NCBI RefSeq assembly: GCF_003326015.1 | Contig: NZ_CP023860.1 | Coordinates: 186,001-250,000 of the forward strand | From: Candidatus Thioglobus sp. NP1 | GTDB lineage: Bacteria; Pseudomonadota; Gammaproteobacteria; PS1; Pseudothioglobaceae | DNA: 64,000 nt | Reading direction: 5' to 3' | The notes under the pieces: model-generated | Seen by the model: the letters and a program-made list of their open reading frames with translations, nothing else | What the model was told of the DNA's origin: nothing | The model's database searches: none | Part shown: positions 8,016 through 17,074 of the stretch, one piece after another | Layout of the letters: the number at the start of each line of letters is the position of its first letter | How positions within the stretch are numbered: position 1 is the stretch's first letter | Made by a program: the position numbers and the translations under genes

Positions 8016-10373
8016 TTATTTAGATTCTTTACTCTTAGTGGCAACTTTCTTTTTAGATTTTTTTGCCTTCGCCTTAGCTTTAGCTTTAATTTTTCCTTCA
8101 ATGGCTTTTTTACACTCTTCAAGAGTCAAGTCAGAAGGTGCCTTATCTCCAAAAACCTTCTGAACAGTAACATTTTTTTGTCCCTTGCCTCGTTTCTTAC
8201 CATTCCAGATATAGGGACCAAAGCGACCATTTAAAACTTGAATTTCGGAATCATCAAAAACCTTGATAATTCTTTCAGCATCAAACTTTTCTTTAGCAGC
8301 AATTAATTCTAATGCAGTCTCAAGAGAAACCTCCTCTGGAGAAACCTCTTTTAGAGATACATATTTCTTGCCATACTGAATGTAGGGGCCAAACCGCCCA
8401 TAGTTAGCTTTAATAGTCTCACCATCAACTGTTTCTCCTACTGTGCGTGGCATTTTAAACAACTCTAATGCTTCAACAAGCGTTATATTTTCTATATCTT
8501 GACCAGTTCGAAGTGACGCAAATGTTGGTTTTTCTTCATCATCCTTATGTCCAATTTGAGCAAAAGCCCCATAACGACCAAAGCGTACACTAACATTTTT
8601 TCCAGAAACAGGATCCTCACCTAAATCTCTCTTCCCATGAGTTTCATCTCTAGAGATATCCTTAGCGAGTTCAATTTGATCATGAAATGGATCATAAAAG
8701 TCTTTGATTACTCCCGCCCATGGCTTAGACTCTTCAGCAATCAAATCAAAGTTACTTTCAAGTTTAGCAGTGAACTCATAACCAATAATATTACTAAAAT
8801 TCTTTACTAAAAAATCCACTAATAAATAGGCAACATTTGTAGGGAATAATTTATTCTTTTCAGCACCAGTTGTCTCTGTTTGAATTGATTCTGAAATGAC
8901 ACCATCTACAATTTCAATATGCTGATACTCTCTCTGAATTCCTTCACGAGTGTCCTTGACTACATAATTCCTATCTTGCACTGTAGTGATCATAGTGGCA
9001 AAAGTCGATGGTCTCCCAATGCCCATTTGTTCAATCTCTTTAACTAATGATGCTTCTGTATATCTTGGTTTAGCTCTTGAAAAAGACTCTTTTGAAGTTA
9101 AATCTATTAATGATAAAGCGGCACCTTTTTCGATTTTTGGAAGTAACTTATCATCTGCAGCCATATAATCATAAACCTCCAGGAAGCCACCAAAAGTTAG
9201 CATCTCACCTTCAGCTATAAACCGCTCACTTCGATTTGATATATTAATATTAATTTTTGTCTTAAGTAATTGCGCATCACTCATTTGAGAAGCAAGGGTT
9301 CTTTTATAAATTAAAGAATAAAGCTTTGTTGATTGATCATCTAAACCTGGAATTGTTGGCTTTGTTAAGTCAGTTGGCCTAATTGCCTCATGCGCCTCTT
9401 GAGCACCTGTTGAATTTGTTTTATATCTTCTAGCTTGATGATGATCTTTTCCAAACTTTGAAATTATGACTTCTTGTGCAGCATCAATTGCCAACTCTGA
9501 AAGGTTTAAGGAGTCAGTCCTCATATAAGTAATAGCTCCTTCACGATACAAATTCTGAGCTATTGACATTGTTTGTTTGACAGAAAAACCTAACTTTTGA
9601 GAAGCCTCTTGCTGCAATGTAGAAGTAATAAAAGGAGCTTTAGGAGATCTCTTAGATGGCTTAGTTTCAACCGAGTTTACCTTTATAGTTGAATCTAGAA
9701 TACTTTCTACGAAAGCCAGAGCATCTTCTTTTGATTTAAAATCTTCACTAAGTCGAACCTCAAGAGTCTCTCCATCTTGATTGCTTAGAGAAGCCTTAAT
9801 TTTATGGGAACTAGTAGGTTTATGAGTTGAAATTTCACGCTCTCTTTCAACAACTAAACGAACAACTGGTGATTGAACTCTCCCAGCAGAACGAGCCCCT
9901 GAAATCTTTCTCCAGAGTACTGGTGATATCTCAAAGCCAACCAAGCGATCTATAATTCGCCTTGCCTGTTGAGCATTTACTAAGTCAGTATTAATTGTTC
10001 TTGGATTACTAATTGCTTTAGTGATAGCGCCCTTAGTAATTTCATGAAAAACAATACGAGGTGTGTCTTCTGCCAATGATAAGGCCTGCTGTAAATGCCA
10101 AGCTATTGCCTCACCCTCTCTATCCTCATCAGTCGCTAGGTATATTTTTGTTGCTGTCTTAACTGACTTCTTTAGATCTGCTACTACTTTCTTTTTGTCG
10201 GCACTAATTGCGTATGTTGGCTGAAAGTTATTTTCAATATCAACACCCATATCCTTCTTAGGCATATCCCTAATATGGCCAATACTTGACTTAACAACAT
10301 AGTCAGGACCTAGAAATTTTTCAATTGTTTTTGCTTTCGCTGGGGACTCGACAATAACAAGATTCTTTGACAT
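8016..10373 (-). CDS. topA: DNA topoisomerase I without zinc-finger cysteines
   Basis: Type IA topoisomerase that relaxes negative supercoils. It has the Toprim domain from residue 3 (LVIVESPAKAKTIEKFLG), acidic DEDREGEAIAWH near 115, and the catalytic Tyr in ITYMRTDS near residue 283. The C-terminal third holds repeated FGRYGAF / YGRFGPYIQYG / NGRFGPYIWNGKK modules in place of the Cys4 zinc fingers of E. coli TopA, and ends in a Lys/Ala-rich tail. A TTG lies one codon upstream, but the ATG at 10373 has better spacing to AGGA (6 bases), giving 785 aa. It lies directly after smg. Confidence 0.96.
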   Translation of the reverse strand: MSKNLVIVESPAKAKTIEKFLGPDYVVKSSIGHIRDMPKKDMGVDIENNFQPTYAISADKKKVVADLKKSVKTATKIYLATDEDREGEAIAWHLQQALSLAEDTPRIVFHEITKGAITKAISNPRTINTDLVNAQQARRIIDRLVGFEISPVLWRKISGARSAGRVQSPVVRLVVEREREISTHKPTSSHKIKASLSNQDGETLEVRLSEDFKSKEDALAFVESILDSTIKVNSVETKPSKRSPKAPFITSTLQQEASQKLGFSVKQTMSIAQNLYREGAITYMRTDSLNLSELAIDAAQEVIISKFGKDHHQARRYKTNSTGAQEAHEAIRPTDLTKPTIPGLDDQSTKLYSLIYKRTLASQMSDAQLLKTKININISNRSERFIAEGEMLTFGGFLEVYDYMAADDKLLPKIEKGAALSLIDLTSKESFSRAKPRYTEASLVKEIEQMGIGRPSTFATMITTVQDRNYVVKDTREGIQREYQHIEIVDGVISESIQTETTGAEKNKLFPTNVAYLLVDFLVKNFSNIIGYEFTAKLESNFDLIAEESKPWAGVIKDFYDPFHDQIELAKDISRDETHGKRDLGEDPVSGKNVSVRFGRYGAFAQIGHKDDEEKPTFASLRTGQDIENITLVEALELFKMPRTVGETVDGETIKANYGRFGPYIQYGKKYVSLKEVSPEEVSLETALELIAAKEKFDAERIIKVFDDSEIQVLNGRFGPYIWNGKKRGKGQKNVTVQKVFGDKAPSDLTLEECKKAIEGKIKAKAKAKAKKSKKKVATKSKESK

Positions 10374-10380
10374 CAAAAAT

Positions 10381-10396
10381 CCTACTGAAAAGTAGG
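10381..10396 (-). promoter_or_regulatory. Hairpin over the topA ribosome site, likely smg-topA translational coupling
   Basis: On the mRNA (minus) strand CCTACT-TTTC-AGTAGG forms a perfect 6-bp stem. The 3' arm contains most of the topA Shine-Dalgarno AGGA, and the smg stop codon TAG lies in the same arm. A ribosome finishing smg would open the stem and free the topA ribosome site. The pairing is seen directly; the coupling is inferred. Confidence 0.45.
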
Positions 10397-10870
10397 GTTA
10401 TCATCATTAAACACAATAGATTCAATCCACTGTGAAGGCACACCAGCCTCAGCACTATTTCCAATTACCATCATAACAACCCACTTCAAATCATCAATGG
10501 TAAGTTTGGAATCTTCAAGAGACATCACCTGGTCAATTACTATTTCTCTTTGGCTAGCATTAAGTTGGCCCATGTTTTCCATGAACATTATAAAACCCCT
10601 AGCCTTAGCATCAAGCTTACTTTTTTCATGTTGACTATATATGCGCATTGAATTATGAAGCGTATCAAAACTTGCAATCTTGCCATCTTGGAGAGCTGCA
10701 ATATTCTCCAACCAAACGAGGGCTTTTTCGATGCGATCAGAATCAAAGCCAGCGTCTGATAAATGAGACTTTAAAAGATCATCATCCAGCTCTTGAGATG
10801 AATCTTGCTCAGCAGACTCAAAAAGGAAATCAAACATAAAGGTGAGAACATCAAGAATATTATTAGTCAT
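10382..10870 (-). CDS. smg: Smg protein (DUF494 family)
   Basis: A 162-aa protein matching the Smg/DUF494 family found in beta- and gammaproteobacteria, usually beside dprA and topA. Typical features are the N-terminal ILDVLTFMFDFLFES, the acidic linker and LTIDDLKWVVMMVI near the C-terminus. Its biochemical role is not established. The gene ends 9 bases before the topA ATG, inside the hairpin at 10381-10396. The usual partner dprA is not beside it: the upstream side is the intergenic region before rpmH. Confidence 0.9.
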   Translation of the reverse strand: MTNNILDVLTFMFDFLFESAEQDSSQELDDDLLKSHLSDAGFDSDRIEKALVWLENIAALQDGKIASFDTLHNSMRIYSQHEKSKLDAKARGFIMFMENMGQLNASQREIVIDQVMSLEDSKLTIDDLKWVVMMVIGNSAEAGVPSQWIESIVFNDDNPTFQ

Positions 10871-11168
10871 ATAGCCTCTTCAAATTAATACATTTATCAC
10901 AAAACAATCCATACAGTACTCCCAATAAAAAGGGAGGGATAGAATAATTACTACTTGTGGGCGAGTATTTTTTTTTCAACCACTTTTTTTGAGTTGCTAC
11001 TGAACTGTATATGAATTAGTTAGTTATTTATCTGACATTATCCACATCTTTATAAAGATTGGGGCTAATTAACTCTGGAATAAACTTAAACACACAAATT
11101 TAACAAATAAACCTCGCTAGACCAATTGTGGTAAAATTTCACCAATTTTTTGTTAGTAGATATTCAAT
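10871..11168. other. Divergent intergenic region with a perfect DnaA box (possible oriC or remnant)
   Basis: This 298-base region separates leftward smg-topA from rightward rpmH-rnpA. TTATCCACA at 11038-11046 is the consensus DnaA box. Two near matches flank it: TTAAACACA at 11086-11094 and, inverted, TGTGGTAAA at 11127-11135, each with one mismatch. AT-rich runs lie to the left. A small hairpin CTCCC-N8-GGGAG occurs at 10919-10936. In pseudomonads oriC lies beside rpmH, but no dnaA or dnaN gene is present here. One good box is not proof of an origin. Confidence 0.35.
11129..11137 (+). promoter_or_regulatory. rpmH: Extended -10 promoter element of the rpmH operon
   Basis: TGGTAAAAT at 11129-11137 matches an extended -10 box. 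No convincing -35 box lies at the usual distance. It is 32 bases before the rpmH ATG and overlaps a weak inverted DnaA box. Confidence 0.4.
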
Positions 11169-11303
11169 ATGAAAAGAACATTCCAACCAAGCGTACTCAA
11201 ACGCAAGCGCAACCATGGCTTCAGAGCTAGAATGAAGACTCGTTCTGGACGCGCTATATTAAGTGCTCGAAGAAAAAAAGGGCGCAAACGCTTAGCCGCT
11301 TAA
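11169..11303 (+). CDS. rpmH: 50S ribosomal protein L34
   Basis: A 44-aa, very basic protein beginning [18 protein letters not shown] and ending in a run of Arg/Lys, the standard L34 sequence. It is a component of the large ribosomal subunit. It is the first gene of the conserved rpmH-rnpA-yidD-yidC cluster, with rnpA starting 4 bases after its stop. The reading is complete from ATG 11169 to TAA 11303. Confidence 0.97.
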   Translation: MKRTFQPSVLKRKRNHGFRARMKTRSGRAILSARRKKGRKRLAA

Positions 11304-11307
11304 TATC

Positions 11308-11658
11308 ATGACGAGCTCGCTCGCTAAATGTGTGCGCATAACGAAAGCTAGTGATTATGCTGACATTTTTCAAAATGGTACACATTCACAAAGTAAGTAT
11401 TGGAAACTAATAGTGAGTGATTCAGGAAACTCTAGTTCTCGGTTAGGTCTTGCTATATCCAAAAAGATTTTCAAAAGAGCGGTTGATAGAAACCTTTTTA
11501 AGCGTTTAGCAAGAGAAGCCTTTAGAAAGAGTAGAAATGAATTGGAGGCGCTTGACTTTATTATTATGGTTAAAAAAACAGTGACTATCAATAATGCATT
11601 AATAACAAAAGATCTTCTTAAGTTGATGAAAGATACTAAAAGCAGAACTAAAATTTAA
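11308..11658 (+). CDS. rnpA: Ribonuclease P protein component
   Basis: Basic 116-aa protein subunit of RNase P, which matures the 5' ends of tRNAs. The diagnostic [23 protein letters not shown] near residues 50-70 (the RNR motif region) is present, followed by DFIIMVKK. It lies 4 bases after rpmH, and its TAA overlaps the yidD ATG by one base. Confidence 0.96.
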   Translation: MTSSLAKCVRITKASDYADIFQNGTHSQSKYWKLIVSDSGNSSSRLGLAISKKIFKRAVDRNLFKRLAREAFRKSRNELEALDFIIMVKKTVTINNALITKDLLKLMKDTKSRTKI

Positions 11659-11885
11659 TGAAGTACATTCTTCTGCCATTTATTAAACTTTACCAGTGGC
11701 TTATTAGTCCATTACTGGGCAATAACTGCCGTCATATTCCCTCATGTTCAGAATATACTTTTGATGCAATAAAATATCATGGGGCAATAAAAGGGGTTGC
11801 GCTAGGTGCAAAAAGAATAAGTAAATGCCACCCCTGGACTGAAGCCAAATTTGATCCAGTTCCAAAAAATAATTTGAATAACTAA
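11658..11885 (+). CDS. yidD: Membrane protein insertion efficiency factor YidD
   Basis: A 75-aa member of the YidD family, thought to assist YidC-dependent membrane insertion. The conserved core [21 protein letters not shown] with its Cys residues and the later RISKCHPW are visible. It overlaps rnpA by one base and sits 11 bases before yidC. Confidence 0.95.
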   Translation: MKYILLPFIKLYQWLISPLLGNNCRHIPSCSEYTFDAIKYHGAIKGVALGAKRISKCHPWTEAKFDPVPKNNLNN

Positions 11886-11896
11886 TAGTTAAACTA

Positions 11897-13543
11897 ATGA
11901 ATACTCAAAAAATCTTTCTCTTTGTTGCAATTTTCTTAACTATATTTATTCTATGGGATAAGTGGGAGATTACTCAAGCTGTTGATGCCAATGGAAATGT
12001 AGTATCCAAGACAGCTATAGTTGGTGTTGACTCTCAAGATGATGCAATTGATATTCCCAAGGCAAGCGATGTTCCACTTGTTTCAGAATCTACAATTGAA
12101 GATAACGCTCCAATAATGGAAAGTGGTAGTAACATTCAAGGCGCTTTCACCACAGTTGTTACTGACCTTTTAACTGTCGAAATTTCTCATAAAGGCGGAA
12201 CTATAATTAACGCTTATTTAAATGATTATCCAAATGAGTTAAATTCGGAAGAAAGATTTCAATTACTTAGCAACTCTGCAGGTAGTATTTTTCATGCTCA
12301 GAGCGGTCTAATACCGGCTGATCAAATGCCAACACATCAATCTAAATTTACCTCTAACAGAAAAGAGTATTTTCTAGAAGGTGATAGTGAATTGATTGTT
12401 CCTCTAAGCTGGACTGGAGATAATGGCATCCAGGTTACAAAAAATTATCACTTTAAACCTAACAGCTACATTATTGAAGTTGATTATGATGTCACTAATA
12501 ATAGTAATGAAGATAAAACAGTAAGTAGTTACACGCAACTAGCTCATGGGAACTTAATAGAATCCAGTGGTTTTGCTATGGGTATGCAAAACTTTAATGG
12601 TGGCGCAATATACAATGATGAAGAGGTTTTTGAAAAAATTGATTTTGATGAGTTTGATTCTAACCCTAAAACAACTTCATTAGGTGGTTGGGCAGCGATG
12701 ATTCAGCATTACTTTTTTGCAGCATGGATACCTTCTGAAAATGAGAAACACACTTATTCAACTAAAACTAGCAGAGATAATTATCTCCTAACAACGGTTA
12801 ATCCAAGTCAAAGAATTCTGGCTGGCTCATCTTCAACACTTGGGAAAAATCAGCTCTATATTGGACCAAAAGAACATGTTCGTCTCGAGTTACTTGCTCC
12901 AGGCCTTGATAAAACTGTGGACTATGGATTCCTATTTATTGTAGCGAAACCATTATCAGTATTTCTCCATTGGATATACAGTTTTGTTCAAAACTGGGCT
13001 ATTTCTATAGTCCTCTTGACCTTAGCTATTAAGCTTGCTTTTTATAAGCTCTCTGAGAAATCATTCCGCTCAATGGCAGGAATGAAAAAACTGGCGCCAA
13101 GGCTTCAGAAAATCAAAGAAACGTATGAGGGTGATAAACAAAAAATTGGTAAAAAAACCATGGAGCTTTACAAAACAGAAAAAATTAATCCAGCTGCAGG
13201 TTGCCTTCCTATTCTTGTCCAAATTCCAGTTTTCATTTCTGTATATTGGGTTCTAATTGAAATGGTTGAGCTAAGACAAACTCCATTTTTATATTTACCA
13301 GACCTTGCTGCAAAAGACCCATACTTTATATTACCATTAATTATGGGTGCATCCATGTGGTTCCAACAAAGACTCAACCCACCACCTGCAGATCCAATTC
13401 AAGCAAAAATAATGATGATGTTACCAGTTGTATTTACTGTATTTTTCTTATGGTTCCCTTCAGGATTAGTATTGTATTGGGTTACAAATAATGTTCTATC
13501 AATAGCTCAACAAGTTTACATTAACAAAAAAATTAACGGATAA
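11897..13543 (+). CDS. yidC: Membrane protein insertase YidC
   Basis: Inner-membrane insertase that inserts and folds membrane proteins, alone or with Sec. The 548-aa length fits the gammaproteobacterial type: one N-terminal transmembrane segment (about 5-21), a large periplasmic domain (about 25-330) and a C-terminal five-helix core from about residue 350. The core contains KLAPRLQKIKETYEGDKQK and INPAAGCLPILVQIPVF. It follows yidD; the usual next gene mnmE is absent and a KdsC-like phosphatase follows instead. Confidence 0.97.
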   Translation: MNTQKIFLFVAIFLTIFILWDKWEITQAVDANGNVVSKTAIVGVDSQDDAIDIPKASDVPLVSESTIEDNAPIMESGSNIQGAFTTVVTDLLTVEISHKGGTIINAYLNDYPNELNSEERFQLLSNSAGSIFHAQSGLIPADQMPTHQSKFTSNRKEYFLEGDSELIVPLSWTGDNGIQVTKNYHFKPNSYIIEVDYDVTNNSNEDKTVSSYTQLAHGNLIESSGFAMGMQNFNGGAIYNDEEVFEKIDFDEFDSNPKTTSLGGWAAMIQHYFFAAWIPSENEKHTYSTKTSRDNYLLTTVNPSQRILAGSSSTLGKNQLYIGPKEHVRLELLAPGLDKTVDYGFLFIVAKPLSVFLHWIYSFVQNWAISIVLLTLAIKLAFYKLSEKSFRSMAGMKKLAPRLQKIKETYEGDKQKIGKKTMELYKTEKINPAAGCLPILVQIPVFISVYWVLIEMVELRQTPFLYLPDLAAKDPYFILPLIMGASMWFQQRLNPPPADPIQAKIMMMLPVVFTVFFLWFPSGLVLYWVTNNVLSIAQQVYINKKING

Positions 13544-13552
13544 CTTCGCTTA

Positions 13553-14086
13553 ATGAAATCAAATAAAAAAGCTGAAAGTATTGCTAAAGGAATCAAACTT
13601 TTAATACTTGATGTTGATGGTGTTTTAACTGATGGCGGCATCTATTTTAACGATGATGGAGTAGAGCATAAAAAATTTGATTCACAAGATGGTCTTGGTA
13701 TTAAATTACTCCAATTATCTGGAATTGAGGTTGCAGTAATTACTGCACGAAGTACAAAGTCAGCAGCGCATAGACTTGATGGTTTGGGGGTCAAACATCA
13801 TTATCATGGCGTCCTTGATAAAAGCATTGCTCTAAAAGATTTAACCGAAAAATTATCGATTGGTTTAAGTGAGTCTGCATATGTTGGAGATGACATTATT
13901 GATCTTCCTGTTATGACAAAGATTGCGCTTCCGATTGCTGTTTCAAATGCTCAAGATATCGTAAAGGATTATGCGCTTCTAGTTACTGAAAAGAGGGGAG
14001 GTGATGGAGCAGTTCGAGAAGTATGCAACTTCATACTGAAATCGCAAAATAAATATGATGACTTAATACAAACTTTTATAAAATGA
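13553..14086 (+). CDS. kdsC: KdsC-type HAD phosphatase (3-deoxy-D-manno-octulosonate 8-phosphate phosphatase)
   Basis: A 177-aa HAD phosphatase without a large cap domain. HAD motif I is LLILDVDGVLTDGGIYF (nucleophile Asp near residue 20), motif II is in AVITARSTKSA and motifs III/IV in YVGDDIIDLPVM. This is the KdsC pattern, which removes phosphate from KDO-8-P in lipopolysaccharide core synthesis. The gene is not beside kdsD or the lpt genes as in E. coli, so a related sugar-phosphate or nonulosonate phosphatase is possible. It overlaps the next gene by 4 bases. Confidence 0.85.
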   Translation: MKSNKKAESIAKGIKLLILDVDGVLTDGGIYFNDDGVEHKKFDSQDGLGIKLLQLSGIEVAVITARSTKSAAHRLDGLGVKHHYHGVLDKSIALKDLTEKLSIGLSESAYVGDDIIDLPVMTKIALPIAVSNAQDIVKDYALLVTEKRGGDGAVREVCNFILKSQNKYDDLIQTFIK

Positions 14087-14388
14087 CACCCTTTCAATCT
14101 CAGTGTTATGAGGCCTTAAAAAAAATTCCTCCAGGGAAAGTAATTTCATATGGGGGTCTTGCTACAATGATAGGCCGACCTTTAGCTCATCGAGCAGTTG
14201 GAAATGCTATGAATAAAAATCCATTTGCTCCAAAAGTACCTTGTCACAGAGTAGTTAAATCAAATGGAGATCTTGGGGGTTTTGCAGATGATATCCATCT
14301 CAAAATAAAACGCCTTCATGAAGAAGGCGTGGAAGTTGCGAATAACAGGATTGTAAATTTTCAGTCTGTGCTCTTTAAAGCGCCTTAG
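14083..14388 (+). CDS. Short Ogt/MGMT-family DNA alkyltransferase with intact PCHRV
   Basis: A 101-aa protein consisting only of the DNA-binding/catalytic domain of O6-alkylguanine-DNA alkyltransferases. It has IPPGKVISYGGLA (helix-turn-helix), RAVGNAMNKNPFAPKVPCHRVV with the acceptor Cys, and the closing RLHEEGVEV. Alkyltransferase-like (ATL) proteins of the same size usually have Trp in place of this Cys; here the Cys is kept, so direct methyl transfer is possible. The start overlaps the kdsC stop by 4 bases. Its stop lies in the terminator hairpin shared with atpC. Confidence 0.85.
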   Translation: MTPFQSQCYEALKKIPPGKVISYGGLATMIGRPLAHRAVGNAMNKNPFAPKVPCHRVVKSNGDLGGFADDIHLKIKRLHEEGVEVANNRIVNFQSVLFKAP

Positions 14389-14398
14389 CGCTTTTTCC
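14377..14398. terminator. Shared bidirectional terminator between ogt-like gene and atpC
   Basis: AAAGCGC (14377-14383), loop CTTA, GCGCTTT (14388-14394), followed by more T on the plus strand and by T residues on the minus strand. The loop region holds the end of both convergent genes: TAG of the alkyltransferase at 14386-14388 and TAA of atpC at 14385-14387 (minus strand). Confidence 0.7.
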
Positions 14399-14801
14399 CT
14401 CTCATCTTAGAGATCATTTGAAGCTGCATCATTGACTCAGCGAGCGCCGCTTGAGTAGTTGAAATATCTTGTTCCGTCTGAGAATTAGACATCGCTTCTT
14501 CAGCACGCTTTTTCGCTTCAAGAGCCTTTGACTCATCTAAGTCATCTGCACGAATTGCTGTATCAGAAAATATTGTAACGGTATCAGGCTGAACCTCAAT
14601 GATACCTCCAGAAACAAAAATAGACTCAACGCCATTCTCTGTTTCTACTCTCACCTCACCGGGTTTAAGAGTACTTATCAAAGGAACATGCATAGGGTAC
14701 ACGCCGATCTCACCCATTGTAGCTGGCGCAAACACACACTTTGCCTCCCCTGAGTATATCTCCTCAGTTGCGCAAACTACATCAACATGTATTACTGCCA
14801 T
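14385..14801 (-). CDS. atpC: ATP synthase epsilon subunit
   Basis: A 138-aa subunit of the F1 central stalk that couples rotation and restrains ATPase activity. The N-terminal beta-sandwich is seen in IHVDVVCATEEIYSGEAKCVFAPATMGEIGVYPMHVPLI and the C-terminal helical region follows residue 90. It is the last gene of the operon, directly abutting atpD, and ends in the shared terminator. Confidence 0.97.
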   Translation of the reverse strand: MAVIHVDVVCATEEIYSGEAKCVFAPATMGEIGVYPMHVPLISTLKPGEVRVETENGVESIFVSGGIIEVQPDTVTIFSDTAIRADDLDESKALEAKKRAEEAMSNSQTEQDISTTQAALAESMMQLQMISKMRGKKR

Positions 14802-16196
<1,395 letters not shown>

Positions 16197-16204
16197 TTAA
16201 ATCT

Positions 16205-17068
16205 TTAAACAGCAGCAGCACCGGCTACAATCTCAGAGATTTCTTGAGTAATAGCTGCCTGCCTTGCCTTGTTATAAATTAATTGTAAGTCATCAATCAT
16301 ATCACCAGCATTTTCTGTTGCGCTGTGCATCGCAATCATTCTAGAAGATTGCTCACAAGCAATATTTTCTACAATTCCTTGATACACTAATGCTTCGATA
16401 TACCTCACAAGCAGGGCGCTCAACGCACTCTCTGCATCTGGTTCATATATGTAATCCCAATGGTGATCCTTACTTTTTTCATCAGTAACTTCCATTGGTA
16501 CAATTTGCTTAACAGTTGGCACTTGCGTCATTGCACTTGCAAAACTATTATAAGCAATCATAATCTGATCAATGTCGCCTGAATCATAACGATCAAGCAT
16601 TACTTTAATAGTGCCTAAGAGATCATCAAATTGAGGCTTGTCACCAATATCAGTAAGAATAGAGTTAATTTTAAGTCCAGTATTTTTAAAAAATGAAGTC
16701 GCTTTTTTACCAATCGTACAAAGTTCAACCTCAACTTTATCTGATTGCAAAGTTGCTATATCTTTCAAAAGGCTTCTAAATAAGTTAGTATTTAAACCAC
16801 CACAAAGACCTCTATCACTAGAGATAACAATAATTCCTACACGCTTTTTTTCTTCTGAAGATGTCATATATGGATGCTTAAACTCAGAGTTAGCATGAGT
16901 CAGATGTCCAATAACATTAAGAATTTTTTCAGCATAAGGTCGAGAAGCAAGCATTCTATCTTGTGCCTTTTTCATCTTAGAAGCTGCAACCATTTCCATG
17001 GCCGAAGTAATCTTCTGAGTATTTTTAATACTCGCGATTTGTGTTCTAATTTCCTTACCTACTGCCAT
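16205..17068 (-). CDS. atpG: ATP synthase gamma subunit
   Basis: Central rotor shaft of F1, 287 aa. The conserved ends are intact: [29 protein letters not shown] at the N-terminus and [29 protein letters not shown] at the C-terminus. It lies 6 bases after atpA. Confidence 0.98.
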   Translation of the reverse strand: MAVGKEIRTQIASIKNTQKITSAMEMVAASKMKKAQDRMLASRPYAEKILNVIGHLTHANSEFKHPYMTSSEEKKRVGIIVISSDRGLCGGLNTNLFRSLLKDIATLQSDKVEVELCTIGKKATSFFKNTGLKINSILTDIGDKPQFDDLLGTIKVMLDRYDSGDIDQIMIAYNSFASAMTQVPTVKQIVPMEVTDEKSKDHHWDYIYEPDAESALSALLVRYIEALVYQGIVENIACEQSSRMIAMHSATENAGDMIDDLQLIYNKARQAAITQEISEIVAGAAAV

Positions 17069-17074
17069 ATCTTT

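Noticed and set aside
14310-14330. An 8-bp perfect hairpin (ACGCCTTC/GAAGGCGT) near the end of the alkyltransferase gene
   Set aside because: It is inside coding sequence and is followed by GGAAG, not by a T run, so it is not a terminator; the real one is at 14377.
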